NCBI RefSeq assembly: GCF_027244095.1
Contig: NC_069657.1
Span: forward strand, 146,130,857 to 146,194,856
DNA from: Hemicordylus capensis
Lineage: Eukaryota > Chordata > Lepidosauria > Squamata > Cordylidae
DNA length: 64,000 nt
Direction: 5' to 3'
Shown: positions 15,101-23,970 of the stretch, piece after piece
How the letters are laid out: every line of letters begins with the position of its first letter
How positions within the stretch are numbered: the first letter of the stretch is position 1
Made by a program: the position numbers and the translations under genes
Notes under the pieces: model-generated
Databases searched by the model: none
What the model saw: only the letters and a program-made list of their open reading frames with translations
What the model was told of the DNA's origin: nothing

Positions 15101-17340
15101 AGATCCCTAATGGGTATGCTTTTTGAACCCTTGCAGCGGTGCAGGTGGGTCTGTTACCATCTCGATTTCTCTGCGCAGCATGAAAGCCAGTATTTTTTCC
15201 CCTTCGTTTTGGTGACTAAATATAAGTCCAACATGCTAAACAGACCTCAATTTTAAGGCCTAAGAAAATTTCCCAGAAAATGTACATAACAGACTTTCCA
15301 CCCAAAGCCTACAATCTAATGAAAAGGGAAGAGGAAACAAGAAACAGACAGATGGAGAAGAGCAGAAATCACATGCCCACCACTTGCCTAACCTCTTTCA
15401 CATTTTTTGAAATGCTTAACTTTAAACAAGGACAGCCAAAGCTGGCTGTTTGAGGAAATGCAACTACAGATAAATTTCATTAAGAAGCTACAAGGCTGCC
15501 TTGTCTAGAAGATCGCTTTATTTAATAATCCAATCTCATTATGATGGAGAGCCTGAGTCCAAGTTTCAGAATAGTCAAAGCTGGGAAGCCTTGTCCAGTC
15601 TCCACATACTCTTGCATGTGCAAGGCATGCTGTCTTCAGAAGGCTTCACTGCCAACCCTGTAGACACCCCATAATTCAAGAGTGAATATGTACCTGACGT
15701 ATGACACATGACTGCTATAGTCCCACCTTCCCCCATGAATATCACTCACTGAAGGTTTTCTCCATATCTTCGCACCGTCGTACCTCCCCCACAAAACGTC
15801 GCTGAAAGGCACTGACATGGGGGTTTAGCTGGAAGCAAAAGAGGCACATCACTAGTGAAGATCTAACCAAGGATGAAGCTGATAATGTTGCCTTGCCTTT
15901 GCCCTGGGAAGCAGGCAACCCACATCTTTCTTTCTGGCTCACCCATTCTCTTTCCCCTTTAGTATTGTTATTGACTGATTTCATTTGATTTGATTTGATT
16001 TATATCTCGCCTGACTCCAGAGGCTCCAGGCAGTTCACAAAAACAAAGACAAACAAGACCAGCTATTAAACCAAGAATTTAAAACATCTAACACATTCAG
16101 AAATTACAGCAATTAAAACTCAGAATTTACTAAAAGCCTGGCTAAAAAAATGTGTCTTAAGGGCTCTTTTGAAGGCTGGTAAAGATGTTAAACCACGAAT
16201 GTCTACAGGGAGCACATTCCACAGCACTTTAGAATTGTACAACGTGCTTTTCTACTCCACATTCGTTCTGAGAGGTCTTGGGAAGGAGAGCTGGCCTCAT
16301 GGTAGTCAGCATGAATTGTCCCCTTTGTTAAGCAAGATCTGCCTTGGATTGCATTTGGATGGGTGACTACATGTGAGTGCTGTCAGATATTTGCCCTTAG
16401 GGGATGGGGCCATTGCTCAATGGGGGCAGGGGGGATCTGCATGCATGCACAAGGCCCAGGTTCACTCCCTGGCATCTCCAGGTCGGGCTGGGAGAGACTC
16501 CGGCCTGAAAACTTGGAGAGCCACTGCCAGTCAGCATAGACAATACTGAGCTAGATGGACCAATGGTCTGATTTGGTATAAGGCAGCTTCCTATGTTCCT
16601 ATCCTTGCCTCCAAACTGCTTTGTCAATTTTACCAGGATCCTGAAGAAAACGAGACACTTCTGTGCATACCCAACTTTCTGACAAAACTTGGAAAAATCA
16701 TCTGTACATAGCCAAAAATATTATTTGTACTCAAGTTTAGGGCTTTAGGCAAATCATGAACGGAGTCACCACTGCGCGAATGGGTTCGAAGAACCTGGGC
16801 CGCCACACTTCAGGGGCTGTGCAGCACACCCCAGCCATGTCCCTGCATTATTTCGCTCGCTAACGGGGCCATGCAGCCCCATTTATGAGCACATTCCGGC
16901 CAGCACCACATTCGCAGCACAGCCGGAGCGCCTCTCCCTGCCTTTTAAAGGCTTTAAAATCACACTAAGCAGATTTCATTTATTCAGGTTGCTAGCCCTC
17001 ATAGTTGTAGGGGGAAAACATATACAGCATTTAAAGAGGATACCACTGCTAGGAGGCAGAGAGCCACGACAGCCATGGATTTGTAGCCTCCCACCTCCCA
17101 TTCACCACCACACATAAAAGCAAGTCTTCTGCACCCAAGCTCTTGTGCTGCAAAGGCCAGAAGAGCTCACAGGTTCGCTCTGGCTGCCCCACAGAACGGT
17201 TTCCTAAGCCCTCTCATACATACATCACGGAACTCCACAAGTCCCCGCTCGCCTAACTCGCTGACACATGCATAGGCTGAAGCAGACTGTAAGAAGAGTT
17301 GGGCCAGGCACATCTCTTCACTGCGGAACATGGTCCCCAT
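75..17340 (-). CDS. TCIRG1: V-type proton ATPase 116 kDa subunit a3, 3'-truncated by the window edge
   Basis: This is the a subunit of the membrane V0 sector of the V-ATPase, which carries protons into lysosomes and, in osteoclasts, across the ruffled border. Coding exons, 5' to 3': 17340-17224, 15828-15750, 12227-11998, 9889-9795, 8935-8809, 8542-8460, 7905-7812, 6647-6435, 5466-5316, 4916-4777, 3987-3830, 3729-3639, 3272-3154, 2959-2746, 1206-1093, 197-75. They join in phase to 716 codons. The protein starts MGTMFRSEE, as a3 subunits do. Residues 1 to about 395 form the cytosolic arm; from [17 protein letters not shown] (about 398) the hydrophobic V0 part begins. The ATG has a strong context (CACCATGG). 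The exons encoding the last membrane segments, including the essential arginine of the SYLRLW motif, lie outside the window. The a3 rather than a1/a2/a4 assignment rests on remembered sequence similarity and on the neighbour NDUFS8. No broken exon was seen. Confidence 0.95.
518..816 (+). mobile_element. Compound 5S rRNA/tRNA-type SINE
   Basis: The head reads TTTGCTAAGCAGGGTCCACC, then CTGG and GAATGGGAGACT, which follows the internal promoter of 5S rRNA. The middle recalls a tRNA-type head, and the tail ends ATGGCAGCTTCCTATGT. At least five more copies lie in the window (near 10361, 16286, 34868, 38573 and 63318). Confidence 0.75.
826..948 (-). mobile_element. tRNA-derived SINE fragment
   Basis: On the minus strand it has an A-box-like TGTAGCTCAGGGCAGAGC and a B-box-like GGTTCAATCCC. 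It abuts the 5S-type SINE in opposite orientation. Confidence 0.6.
1093..1206 (-). CDS. TCIRG1: TCIRG1 fifteenth coding exon
   Basis: Acceptor GTTGCAG, donor GTAAGAT, 114 bp, phase 0 at both ends. It encodes a membrane helix ([19 protein letters not shown]) followed by a basic cytosolic stretch ([10 protein letters not shown]), residues 638-675. Confidence 0.93.
1207..2745. other. TCIRG1 intron, nothing else recognised
   Basis: This intron is AT-rich. A short GGTGGGATATAAAAGTTTAA stretch near 2032 looks like a LINE/SINE tail. I see no other coding or RNA feature in it. Confidence 0.5.
2746..2959 (-). CDS. TCIRG1: TCIRG1 fourteenth coding exon
   Basis: Acceptor CTTGCAG, donor GTAATTG, 214 bp. 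It encodes [30 protein letters not shown] and [14 protein letters not shown] (residues 566-637): two hydrophobic segments and the APS(I/L)L(I)HFI motif. Confidence 0.95.
3154..3272 (-). CDS. TCIRG1: TCIRG1 thirteenth coding exon
   Basis: Acceptor GAGTCAG, donor GTGAGTG, 119 bp. It encodes [20 protein letters not shown] then [19 protein letters not shown], with the conserved NS(F/Y)KMKMS(V/I)I(L)G motif. Confidence 0.95.
3639..3729 (-). CDS. TCIRG1: TCIRG1 twelfth coding exon
   Basis: Acceptor CTTGACAG, donor GTAAGTA, 91 bp. It encodes [20 protein letters not shown] then [10 protein letters not shown]. The loop carries an N-V-T glycosylation sequon; [10 protein letters not shown] is a family signature completed by the next exon. 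Confidence 0.94.
3830..3987 (-). CDS. TCIRG1: TCIRG1 eleventh coding exon
   Basis: Acceptor CCCCCAG, donor GTATTGC (a weak but usable donor), 158 bp. It encodes [20 protein letters not shown] then [19 protein letters not shown], a membrane segment plus the conserved YNE(C)FS lumenal loop. Confidence 0.93.
3988..4776. other. TCIRG1 intron
   Basis: It contains a small TA/CA-rich tract near 4463-4490 (alternating purine/pyrimidine) and otherwise unremarkable sequence. Confidence 0.5.
4777..4916 (-). CDS. TCIRG1: TCIRG1 tenth coding exon (first membrane segments)
   Basis: Acceptor TTTGCAG, donor GTGAGTT, 140 bp. It encodes [20 protein letters not shown] then [17 protein letters not shown]. This is the start of the V0 membrane domain, with conserved MFGD and GHG motifs (residues 397-443). 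Confidence 0.95.
5316..5466 (-). CDS. TCIRG1: TCIRG1 ninth coding exon
   Basis: Acceptor CCTTACAG, donor GTGAGGA, 151 bp. It contains [20 protein letters not shown] and [11 protein letters not shown], the most conserved signature just before the first membrane segment. Confidence 0.95.
5467..6434. other. TCIRG1 intron, nothing recognised
   Basis: No repeat family, RNA gene or extra exon was recognised. Open frames here overlap exon edges or are random. Confidence 0.4.
6435..6647 (-). CDS. TCIRG1: TCIRG1 eighth coding exon
   Basis: Acceptor GCAAATAG, donor GTAGGTG, 213 bp, phase 0 at both ends. It encodes [20 protein letters not shown] and onward to [14 protein letters not shown] (residues 276-346), the second half of the coiled arm and part of the proximal lobe. 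Confidence 0.94.
7120..7480 (-). mobile_element. L2-type LINE 3' fragment
   Basis: The minus strand resembles the 3' coding end and tail of the L2-type elements elsewhere in the window (AAGACCTTTTTGTTCACACA corresponds to the terminal frame). It is strongly decayed. Confidence 0.5.
7812..7905 (-). CDS. TCIRG1: TCIRG1 seventh coding exon
   Basis: Acceptor CTCTCCAG, donor GTAAGGG, 94 bp. It encodes [20 protein letters not shown] and onward to EDLTT. The FHCH motif is typical of a subunits (residues 245-275). Confidence 0.93.
8460..8542 (-). CDS. TCIRG1: TCIRG1 sixth coding exon
   Basis: Acceptor ATGTGTAG, donor GTGAGTG, 83 bp. It encodes [20 protein letters not shown] then KIRKIAN, a conserved motif of the distal lobe of the cytosolic domain. 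The final Cys codon is split. Confidence 0.94.
8809..8935 (-). CDS. TCIRG1: TCIRG1 fifth coding exon
   Basis: Acceptor CCTCCAAG, donor GTGAGAT. It encodes [20 protein letters not shown], then [16 protein letters not shown] (residues 174-216). [10 protein letters not shown] is a strongly conserved a-subunit block. Confidence 0.95.
9035..9075 (+). repeat. G-run cluster
   Basis: Several runs of four to six G within about 40 bp in a TCIRG1 intron, enough for a G-quadruplex on the plus (template) strand. Confidence 0.6.
9598..9677. repeat. Dispersed short repeat with ACTCAGAAGTAAGTCCTACT core
   Basis: The same fold-back-like unit (TTACT...CTGAGTAAACATG with ATAGGATTACAGTC) occurs near 42268-42352, 47037-47115 and 48536-48612, and partly at 35893-35930. 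I recognise it as a common short interspersed unit in reptile DNA but cannot name it. Confidence 0.55.
9795..9889 (-). CDS. TCIRG1: TCIRG1 fourth coding exon
   Basis: Acceptor CCATCAG, donor GTGAGTG, 95 bp. It encodes [19 protein letters not shown] and onward to LDLKI, a variable loop before the conserved NFVAG motif, whose Asn codon is split across the junction. Confidence 0.9.
10118..10241 (+). mobile_element. Small hairpin hAT-type element (family 1)
   Basis: It starts CAGTGTTCCCTCTAACAGGG and ends with the inverse, CTGTTAGAGGGAACACTG. It is flanked by GTGAGGTG and GTGGGGTG, an 8-bp target duplication with one change. Almost the whole element can fold on itself. Confidence 0.8.
10321..10749 (+). 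mobile_element. hAT-type hairpin element (family 1) split by a SINE
   Basis: The same terminal repeats as the copy at 10118, with a perfect 8-bp target duplication CTCACCTT on both sides. A 5S-type SINE occupies about 10361-10672, so the SINE came second. Confidence 0.85.
10361..10672 (-). mobile_element. Compound 5S rRNA/tRNA-type SINE
   Basis: Minus-strand copy starting in plus-strand terms with AGGAATATAGGAAGCTGCCA and ending near GACCAGGTCTCCTCTC; the 5S-like head is at 10591-10620. It is inserted in the hAT-type element 10321-10749. Confidence 0.75.
11422..11509 (+). mobile_element. Small hAT-type element (family 2)
   Basis: It starts CAGGGGTTCTCAAACC and ends TTTCAGAACCCCTG. The flanks CCTCAAGG and TCCCAAGG agree at six of eight positions. 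Confidence 0.55.
11998..12227 (-). CDS. TCIRG1: TCIRG1 third coding exon
   Basis: Acceptor CCTTCCAG, donor GTAAGTG, 230 bp. It encodes [16 protein letters not shown] followed by a heptad-rich, coiled-coil-like stretch ([20 protein letters not shown]), residues 66-142, the stalk of the cytosolic domain. Confidence 0.93.
13932..15109 (+). mobile_element. 1.18-kb hAT-like non-autonomous element
   Basis: The ends are imperfect inverted repeats: TAAGGATGTGTG at the left, and the right end reads TAGGGATCTGCAC on the minus strand. The flanks GTGGGTAT (13924-13931) and ATGGGTAT (15110-15117) look like an 8-bp target duplication with one change. AT-rich arms (CAAATCTG/GATTCAAG repeats) surround a GC-rich core. 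No transposase frame is visible; the 144-codon frame at 14405 has no recognisable motif. Confidence 0.6.
15750..15828 (-). CDS. TCIRG1: TCIRG1 second coding exon
   Basis: Acceptor TTCCAG, donor GTGAGTG. It encodes [19 protein letters not shown] and onward to EKTF (residues 40-65), the conserved start of the N-terminal coiled arm. It ends in phase 1; the split codon is completed as Thr by the next exon. Confidence 0.93.
15985..16265 (-). mobile_element. L2-type LINE C-terminal fragment
   Basis: The minus strand translates to [20 protein letters not shown] followed by [11 protein letters not shown], matching the C-terminal end of the L2-type copy at 50574-51347. Confidence 0.65.
16286..16600 (+). 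mobile_element. Compound 5S rRNA/tRNA-type SINE, most complete plus-strand copy
   Basis: The 5S-like part is at about 16328-16370 (GTTAAGCAAGATCTGCCTTG, GGATGGGTGACT). The tRNA-like part begins at 16404 with GGGGCCATTGCTCAATGG and a CAGGTTCACTCCC B-box. The tail ends GGCAGCTTCCTATGTTCCTA. Confidence 0.75.
16760..16960. other. GC/CpG-rich block in TCIRG1 intron
   Basis: A 200-bp patch richer in CpG than its surroundings. No motif or repeat family was recognised; it could be a repeat or a small regulatory element. Confidence 0.3.
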
Positions 17341-17344
17341 GGTG
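17224..17344 (-). CDS. TCIRG1: TCIRG1 first coding exon (start codon)
   Basis: Acceptor CTCTAG at 17345-17350, four untranslated bases, ATG at 17340-17338, donor GTATGT from 17223. It encodes residues 1-39, [16 protein letters not shown] through GLVEFRD. Because the exon opens with an acceptor, a non-coding exon must lie upstream. Confidence 0.95.
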
Positions 17345-18807
17345 CTAGAGGAGACAGAAAGAGAATCAGTCAGTCAGGCTGGAGAGACACAAATAGAGCT
17401 GATGCTCATTTATTCTAGAAGGTTCGTAACCACTTCTCCACTACAATTAAAATTGAAACCGTAAGGGTGGGGTCAGAGCAGGAATGTACAGAGAAAGGAA
17501 GTTGGCAACAAGGGCAGATGGGACAGACTTTCCTGCCTACGACTCACAAGAGTGGGGAGAAGAAATTGCTCAAGGAGGAGCAGCACTCAGGACTCCTCTG
17601 TACATTCCTGCAAACTTGCTGAAGGGAGCTAGTGGAAGGTCATGACCTAGAAGAGTCTTTGAGCCATGAGGTCAGAAAAATCCCAACCACGAATGTCACT
17701 CATTGTCCAACACCAACCTGAGATTCCATGGCTGCAATAGCCCATGAGGTGCGGCTGATAAAGTGACCCCCCCCACACACACTTACCTGTGGCTGCCCTG
17801 CAAAGAGCAAGGAAGCAGAAAGCAGGGCTTGTTCTGCAGGAACGGCCTGGGAAGCAGCCCTGAATTGCAACCGGGCAGTTCAAAGAGCTGGCTGCAACTG
17901 GCGCTCAGGCTCTGCTGACTCACAATGGGGTTTTCTTAGCTCTGGGATTGCAACATCGTTTCCACCCACAAGCCGCGACCACCCTTTCCCAACGTGCACC
18001 TGACTCAGGGCTCTGTGTTACTCACCGGAGGATTAAAAGGTCCCGAGGTGGCAGATCTGGGATTCAGGGTGGACAAAACAACAAAGAGACCCTCGTAGCA
18101 GTGGTCAGCTGGGCAAGGGAAGAGGCGGCAGACCTGTGCTGCCCTTGGGCAGAGAGACAGGCAAGGCCCAAAGATCCTTCAAGAACAGAAATAGTTTTCT
18201 CAGGCTTCATTTCCAAAGACTCCTTTGCACAACATTAGAGGCATCTTGCCCAGAAAACCGTGGCAGATGACTTGCTTTGGGGTAAGCAGATCTTACTGCA
18301 AGCCAGTCATCCCCAAAGAGATGCTGCATTTACCCAAATAGAAAACACCCCCTTTTAAATGCAATTTAAATACAACTTATACCAGTATTTACCCAAAAGG
18401 AAGGGGATTCTGAATTTAAGACGACCTACCAATTTCCAGTATCAAAGAACTTGGAAAAAACCTAGTCTTGGAATTAGATTAATAAGGTAGTGATAACTGT
18501 AGGGGGCCCCTCCCACAACTCTGCTAGTCCAGGAAAACCACAAAGTGCAATAGAAGCCTGATAGCAACAGTTATCTACCACATAGGACAAATCTCACAAA
18601 TATTTATATACTGCTTTTCAACAGAAGTTCGTAAAGCAGTTTACACAGATATAAATACATAAATAAAATATCTGTCTAAATCAGACAGACACAGCTTCAA
18701 AATTATCCTTAAATAAAACATCCAGTATTCTAGATTATCAGAGCTCCTCAGGCCGTAATGGACGGAATTTTCAGGAGGCAGAAATTACAAAGAAGTGGGA
18801 AATGACT

Positions 18808-19008
18808 TGCCTAGCAAGCATGAGGCTGCCGGTTCGAATCCCTGCTGGTACCTATATTGGGCAGCAGTGATATAGGAAGATGCTGAGAGGCATCATACAG
18901 CAAGGGAGATGGCAATGGTAAACCCCTTCTGTATTCTACCAAAGAAAAACCACAGGGCTCTGTGGTCGGCAGGAGTTGACGCTGACTCAATGGCACACTT
19001 TACCTTTA
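18808..19008 (+). mobile_element. tRNA-derived SINE (CCGGTTCGAATCCC family)
   Basis: The B-box CCGGTTCGAATCCC is followed by ATTGGGCAGCAGTGATATAG, GATGGCAATGGTAAACCCC and an end AATGGCACACTTTACCTTTA. Other copies are near 24414, 35645, 37780, 41965, 49694, 57999 and 63617. Confidence 0.75.
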
Positions 19009-19206
19009 GTGGGAAATTCTGCCATCAAAGCATCACATATATCTGCTGAAGTAAGTACACTTTATAGTGGGACTATCTATTCTTCTCAGAACAGGGCTGC
19101 TGCCTCTTCAAGGGATCCAAACAAAACTGAAGTACCATAAATGCAATTTCTCCCATTACAATTCTGCACCTGGTGAATACAGTCTTGCTTCAGAACTCCT
19201 GTACCA

Positions 19207-19450
19207 TAGGTTAGTGTGGTGTAGTGGTTAGAGTGCTGGACTAGGACCGGGGAGATCCGAGTTCAAATCCCCATTCAGCCATGAAACTAGCTGGGTGACT
19301 CTGGGCCAGTCACTTCTCTCTCAGCCTAACCTACTTCACAGGGTTGTTGTGAAAGAGAAACTCAAGTATGTAGTGGGCTCTGGGCTCCTTAGAGGAAGAG
19401 TGGGATATAAATGTAAAATAATAATAATAATAACAATAACAACAACAACA
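19207..19450 (+). mobile_element. tRNA-derived SINE with (AAT)n/(AAC)n tail
   Basis: The A-box-like region is GTGTAGTGGTTAGAGTGCTG and the B-box-like region GAGTTCAAATCCCC. The body ends GAGTGGGATATAAATGTAAA and a trinucleotide tail. A decayed second copy is at about 20592-20760. Confidence 0.75.
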
Positions 19451-20376
19451 ACGATATCTATAATAACCAACAGTATTGATGATAAAATTCAGCCATCCCA
19501 GGTCCTTGGGAAGGACTCGATGTCTGGATAAAACAAACCAGTCAATAACACCTGTCTGACTGTGTAAACAAGAAATAATAATAATAATAGGTGATTTGTT
19601 AGTCTACTGGCACGGTGCATACCATGGACCAGGTCATGTGAGAGGTCTGAGCAGCACATTAATATCTCTTTATGTGGATGTTATGATTTCACAGAGAAGC
19701 CTCAAGAAACTGAAATATAATGTTGTGGCATATCAGGAATTTTAGAGATTCCTGAGATTTAGAGATTTTAGAGATTTAGAGTGAATTTTAACTTCAGACC
19801 ACACAAGATAAGTGACTTGTCCACCACCCCCGACTTAGTTCTCAAATTACTCACCACTTCCCTGCCTACAACACACTTCTCCTTACTAACTATAGAAGCA
19901 ACTGGATGGTGTGGCAAGTGAACTGGAAGAGAATTCTGAACCTTGAGATTTCCAGTGTGCAAAGCAGTGCAAACCAAAATTATGTAGAGCAAATTCACAC
20001 ACAGCAACTTCACTAAATTATGAAAAATACTGATATACCCCTTTTAGCAAAAGTTCTCAGCAGGCCTCATATAACAAAAGGTATGCGGAAATGGTTCTGT
20101 TCCAAAAGGGCACTCTGACACAAAAGAAACATCTGCAACAATTAACGAATAAGTGATATGTAGGGCTGAACATGGACCCTTGTTCTCTCCCTGCAAAAAA
20201 TAAAAGAGCCACTACTTTTTAAAAGGTGCCATATGAGCCCTTTAAAAGACATGGACCCAAAGATAGGCTGAGTTCTGCTAGATCTGCATTCAAATTTCCT
20301 TCAGCACAGGAATTTTGAATACTAAGAGACAGTCTAGTATAGTAGTCAGCCCTGTCCTAGCCTGACACTCTAAATC

Positions 20377-20495
20377 CAGGGCTGCCCTCCAGCTGCTGTT
20401 GGACTACAAATCCCAGCATCCCCAGCCACAGCAGCCAACAGTATATTATGGGAGTTGTAGTCCAACAGCTGGAGAGCCAAAGCTGTGCAGCCCTG
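20377..20495 (+). mobile_element. Hairpin hAT-like element (family 3)
   Basis: CAGGGCTGCCCTCCAGCTG at the left, and CAGCTGGAGAGCC...TGCAGCCCTG inverted at the right. The target duplication is unclear. Confidence 0.55.
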
Positions 20496-22699
20496 TTCTA
20501 ACGACTCCACTATACTGTGTCTCGGCATTCAAAATTTCTCGCTTCTGTGCTGAAGGAAAACTGATTGTAGACCTACTAACTCAAATTTCCACTAGGCCAT
20601 GAAGCTCACTGGGTGACCTTGGGCCACTCAGTAACTCTCAGCCTAACCTGTCTCACAAAGTTATTGGGAGGCTAAAATGAGTGTGGGAAGAACCATGGAC
20701 ACTGCCCTGAGCTCCTTGATATGAAGGATGGATGAGAAATAAATTCTGTAGGATTTAGTTCCTTACAACTATGGAAGAAATGGCTCTCTCTCGTGACAGC
20801 AGGGGTTTGGGCTATTTTTTCCAGACAACACTACAGACACACACACACTTCTTGCACCCTGTCTTCTCTCTGAAGATTTTATTTCACTCACACACAGAGA
20901 GAGACAGAAAAAAATAATGGCTGGTTCTAGGAAAGGGTGAAGACAGATGTAATATTTTTAAAACAGTGGGGCAGATTGAGAAGCACCTTCACTGTGTTCA
21001 GCCCAAAGATTCCTTTCTTCTCCAAGATCAGTTTCTGCAACAGGAATCAGTTGTGGACAGCTGTTGGACATCTACCATGTCACCATGAACCCCACTCTTA
21101 CCCCTAAAGTAGTTTTGCACTTTTGGTTTACTAATTATAAGGCAACAAGTGAATGGACAAATGTATAAACATGCATATGGCACTTTAAAGGATTAGAACA
21201 AAAATAAGCAGACAGCTCACCTGAAGCATAAAAGGGCAAGGATGAGCCACTGTTTGATTCACTGGTGTACAACAGTCAATCAGTTGCAAAGCCAGAAAGA
21301 AGCTGGGCTGACACCAAAAGGCAGTCATTCTCTGTGAATTATTTTAATGTTATGTTTGTCTTCACCCAAAGAGGTGTTGGTGTGGTTAAGGGTCCAGTCA
21401 ACTCATATATACAGACTGTATAGATCAGTGATCTACAAATCGGGGGTAGGTATACGTTCACATCAGTTCCAGCCTCAAATGTTAGTATGTATGCATGTAT
21501 GCATTTATTTATTTATGTAACATAACATATTTTTATACCACCAAAACGTACATCTCTGGGTGGTTTACAACAAAATAAAAACAGAAAAAATAAAACATTA
21601 GTTAAAACAAAAAGTTTATAACATTACAGTTTTAAAATGTCAAAGTACTAGAAAACAATTATTTTCCACTAGAAATGGCATTTCCTCAATTTAAGAGCAC
21701 GCCTTCCAGCATGCCAGGATTTGTTTTATTGCAGTTGTTAGTCAGAAATACTTTCAAGAAATAAATAAAACACAAGGAGGCTACATTATAGCAGAAGCAA
21801 GCTACGAAACCAAATTATTTTTAGCCAAATCCTTTCACAGCTGCTCTGAACCAAAAAATGCAAAATGCAAAATAAATGTTATATTTTTATAAATGATATT
21901 TTTATCATAGGCCACTACAGAACTATACATTCTTACCCCCTTCACCAATTTTTACAGTACAGAACTCAATGAGAAGTTGGGTGTATGAAGAAGAGAAGTA
22001 GCACCAGCCATTTTTTGCTCCTCTCACTTGTTTTTCCACTAGAGATGTTTTGAAACATGGAAAGCAGCTCTGTGAGAGCACCACCACTTCCAAAGTGGAA
22101 TATTAACACCCTTTCAACACCAGCAGAAATGTGTCCACTGTCCAATAAGATAACACCACTTCACCTGCTTGTTATCTATCTCTGGGGGAAAATGTCATCA
22201 TGTTTGCAGGAGAAAAGCCTTGCTCTCTGACCCTGTTGGGCTGTGCTTCTAGGCCAAACTGACCCAAAAGTACCCCACTGTGCCCTACTGTCCAGGAACC
22301 AGGTTCAAAACCTGGTTCCAAAATAAACGCAGGAGGAAGCGCTGGCTAAAGACCGGGGCACTTGAAGTACAATTCCTCTATTTAAGAAGAACGGGGAAAG
22401 AGAACACCCACCCCTCACACGTGAGCAGCACACCTACACCCATCCTTCACACGTGAGTTCTAGTGATCAGGTAAGGATTTTCAGTGCCCAAGATGGCATC
22501 CCGGGAAAGAAACAGCCACCTCCTTTTCGACTTGTAATTATATGCAGGACTGGAAAACCCTAGCTCTGTAATACGCCTCTCCTCATGTTCCCAACCATGA
22601 TGCAAGACGCAACAGTGCAGAAGGAAAACGGGGACAGTGCTACTTCTTTCCTAAGGAGACGCAAAATGCGCTAAGAGGCCGCCGGAAGATCGCCTCTTA

Positions 22700-23900
22700 A
22701 GAGCATCCACGAACAGAACATAATACTATAACTCCATAATCTTGCTCCCGAGCAGAGCTCCCCCGCCCGCCGGCAACAGCAACCAATCCACGCTCATTTC
22801 TACCCTTCACTGCTAGCGCCGCCACCACCCCCGCAGCAATCACGGCTAAGAAGCAGATTTGGGTTGTGTGCATGGAGCTCAGCTCACCCAGATAGGATGC
22901 GCCCCAAACCGAGCGCCCACAACCGAGGGAGGAGGGATTAAACCCGGGAAAGGACGTGCAACAGGGCAGGAGATACAGATCAGAAGATCCGACCTCGGAT
23001 TTAAGGCGTGTGCAACAATGCGCAAAGGGACAGAAAAGAGGGGCGGCGGCTTGCCGGGAACAAGGAATAAAACAAAGCGAAAGCGCTGAGCCCAAAGAGG
23101 ATGTGCGTGCCGAGTGGAGAGACCACTGTACTGTCAGAAAGAAAGAACTGCAGCTCTTGGGAGGAACTGGCGCCCGAGAAGAGGGCCCTAAGGCTACGAT
23201 TTGGTTTGGATCCCAAGGACAGGGGGTGGGGTGGGCTGGCCAGTCGTGTGTACCGACCTTGCGATTCCGCCGCTGCGGCAACTGAACGTCCCCCGAGCAG
23301 GCGGTGAGCGCAGACTAGTTGCTTCCTCTTCACCAGGAAGGGGCGAAGCGAAAGGAGGATCTGGGCTGTCCCGCCCCGAGAGAATTCCCCGAACACAGCT
23401 GGGAGGCACTTCCTGCCGTCCCATCCAGGCCGGCCGGGAGCTCAAGGCATGATTAGCGAGCACTCATCTTCTCCCCGGAAATTTGCAGGGGGGGAGGCAA
23501 ATATTTCTCCCCGAAACAGAATGGAGGCTCATTTAACCCCTTCGGATGAGTTGCACGCACAGCCCTGACCCGATGTGTGCTTAGGCGGAAGCAAATCCCG
23601 CTTCATTCAATGCGGCTCGCTCTCAAAGAAGTTGTGAGCAGGATTGCAGCCCTCAGGAGCTTTCTTTGGCTGCACATGCGGTACTAAAAAAGGCGTCGTT
23701 GTTACAGCATAAGAAAGTACCGGTGGTGGCGGCGGCGGTGCTAAGGATGCTATCCAGCCCATGGGGTATATGGGCATACCCTGTGATGCCCACCCTTTGC
23801 CGGCCGGCTTGGGGAGTCTCAAGTTCTGTGAACGGTAATGGCGTAGGCGGCCGGAATTTGTAGTATGCGCCTTGGACAGGAGCAAGAGTGCCCGTGGGCC
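22700..23900 (-). promoter_or_regulatory. CpG-rich block, candidate TCIRG1 promoter and first exon
   Basis: This is the only strong CpG-rich block between TCIRG1 and NDUFS8, about 5.5 kb upstream of the TCIRG1 ATG. Minus-strand donors include GTGAGCT after 22888 and a weaker GTCGGT near 23260. The plus strand also has a donor-like GTGAGCG at about 23304, so divergent transcription is possible. Long open frames here on both strands are explained by GC richness. An alternative TCIRG1 first exon could end at the GTGAGTAA donor near 18025. Confidence 0.45.
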
Positions 23901-23945
23901 TAGGTGTGGTATCGAGTGAGGCCTAAGTTCTCTCCGGTCCCCAGA

Positions 23946-23970
23946 GCTGCTGCTGCTGCTGCTGCTGCAG
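23946..23970 (+). repeat. (CTG)n trinucleotide repeat
   Basis: About seven CTG units followed by CAG at the edge of the CpG-rich block. They produce a poly-Ala run in an otherwise meaningless open frame. Confidence 0.85.

Larger units (their letters stand above)
17884..22680. other. Upstream region of TCIRG1
   Basis: Apart from the SINEs and the hairpin element listed separately, I see only LINE-tail debris (18590-18690; 21490-21660, with TGGTTTACAACAAAATAAAA) and low-complexity sequence. No coding exon was recognised. Confidence 0.5.

Noticed and set aside
16328-16375. A genuine 5S rRNA gene
   Set aside because: Only part of the 5S internal promoter is present, diverged, and it continues into a SINE body found at several sites.
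18808-18850. Functional tRNA genes at the GGTTCGAATCCC sites
   Set aside because: No cloverleaf can be completed, and the same sequence recurs with a common SINE body.
22697-23460. Several long overlapping open frames on both strands
   Set aside because: They coincide with a CpG-rich block where stop codons are rare. No domain or splice-consistent exon was recognised.
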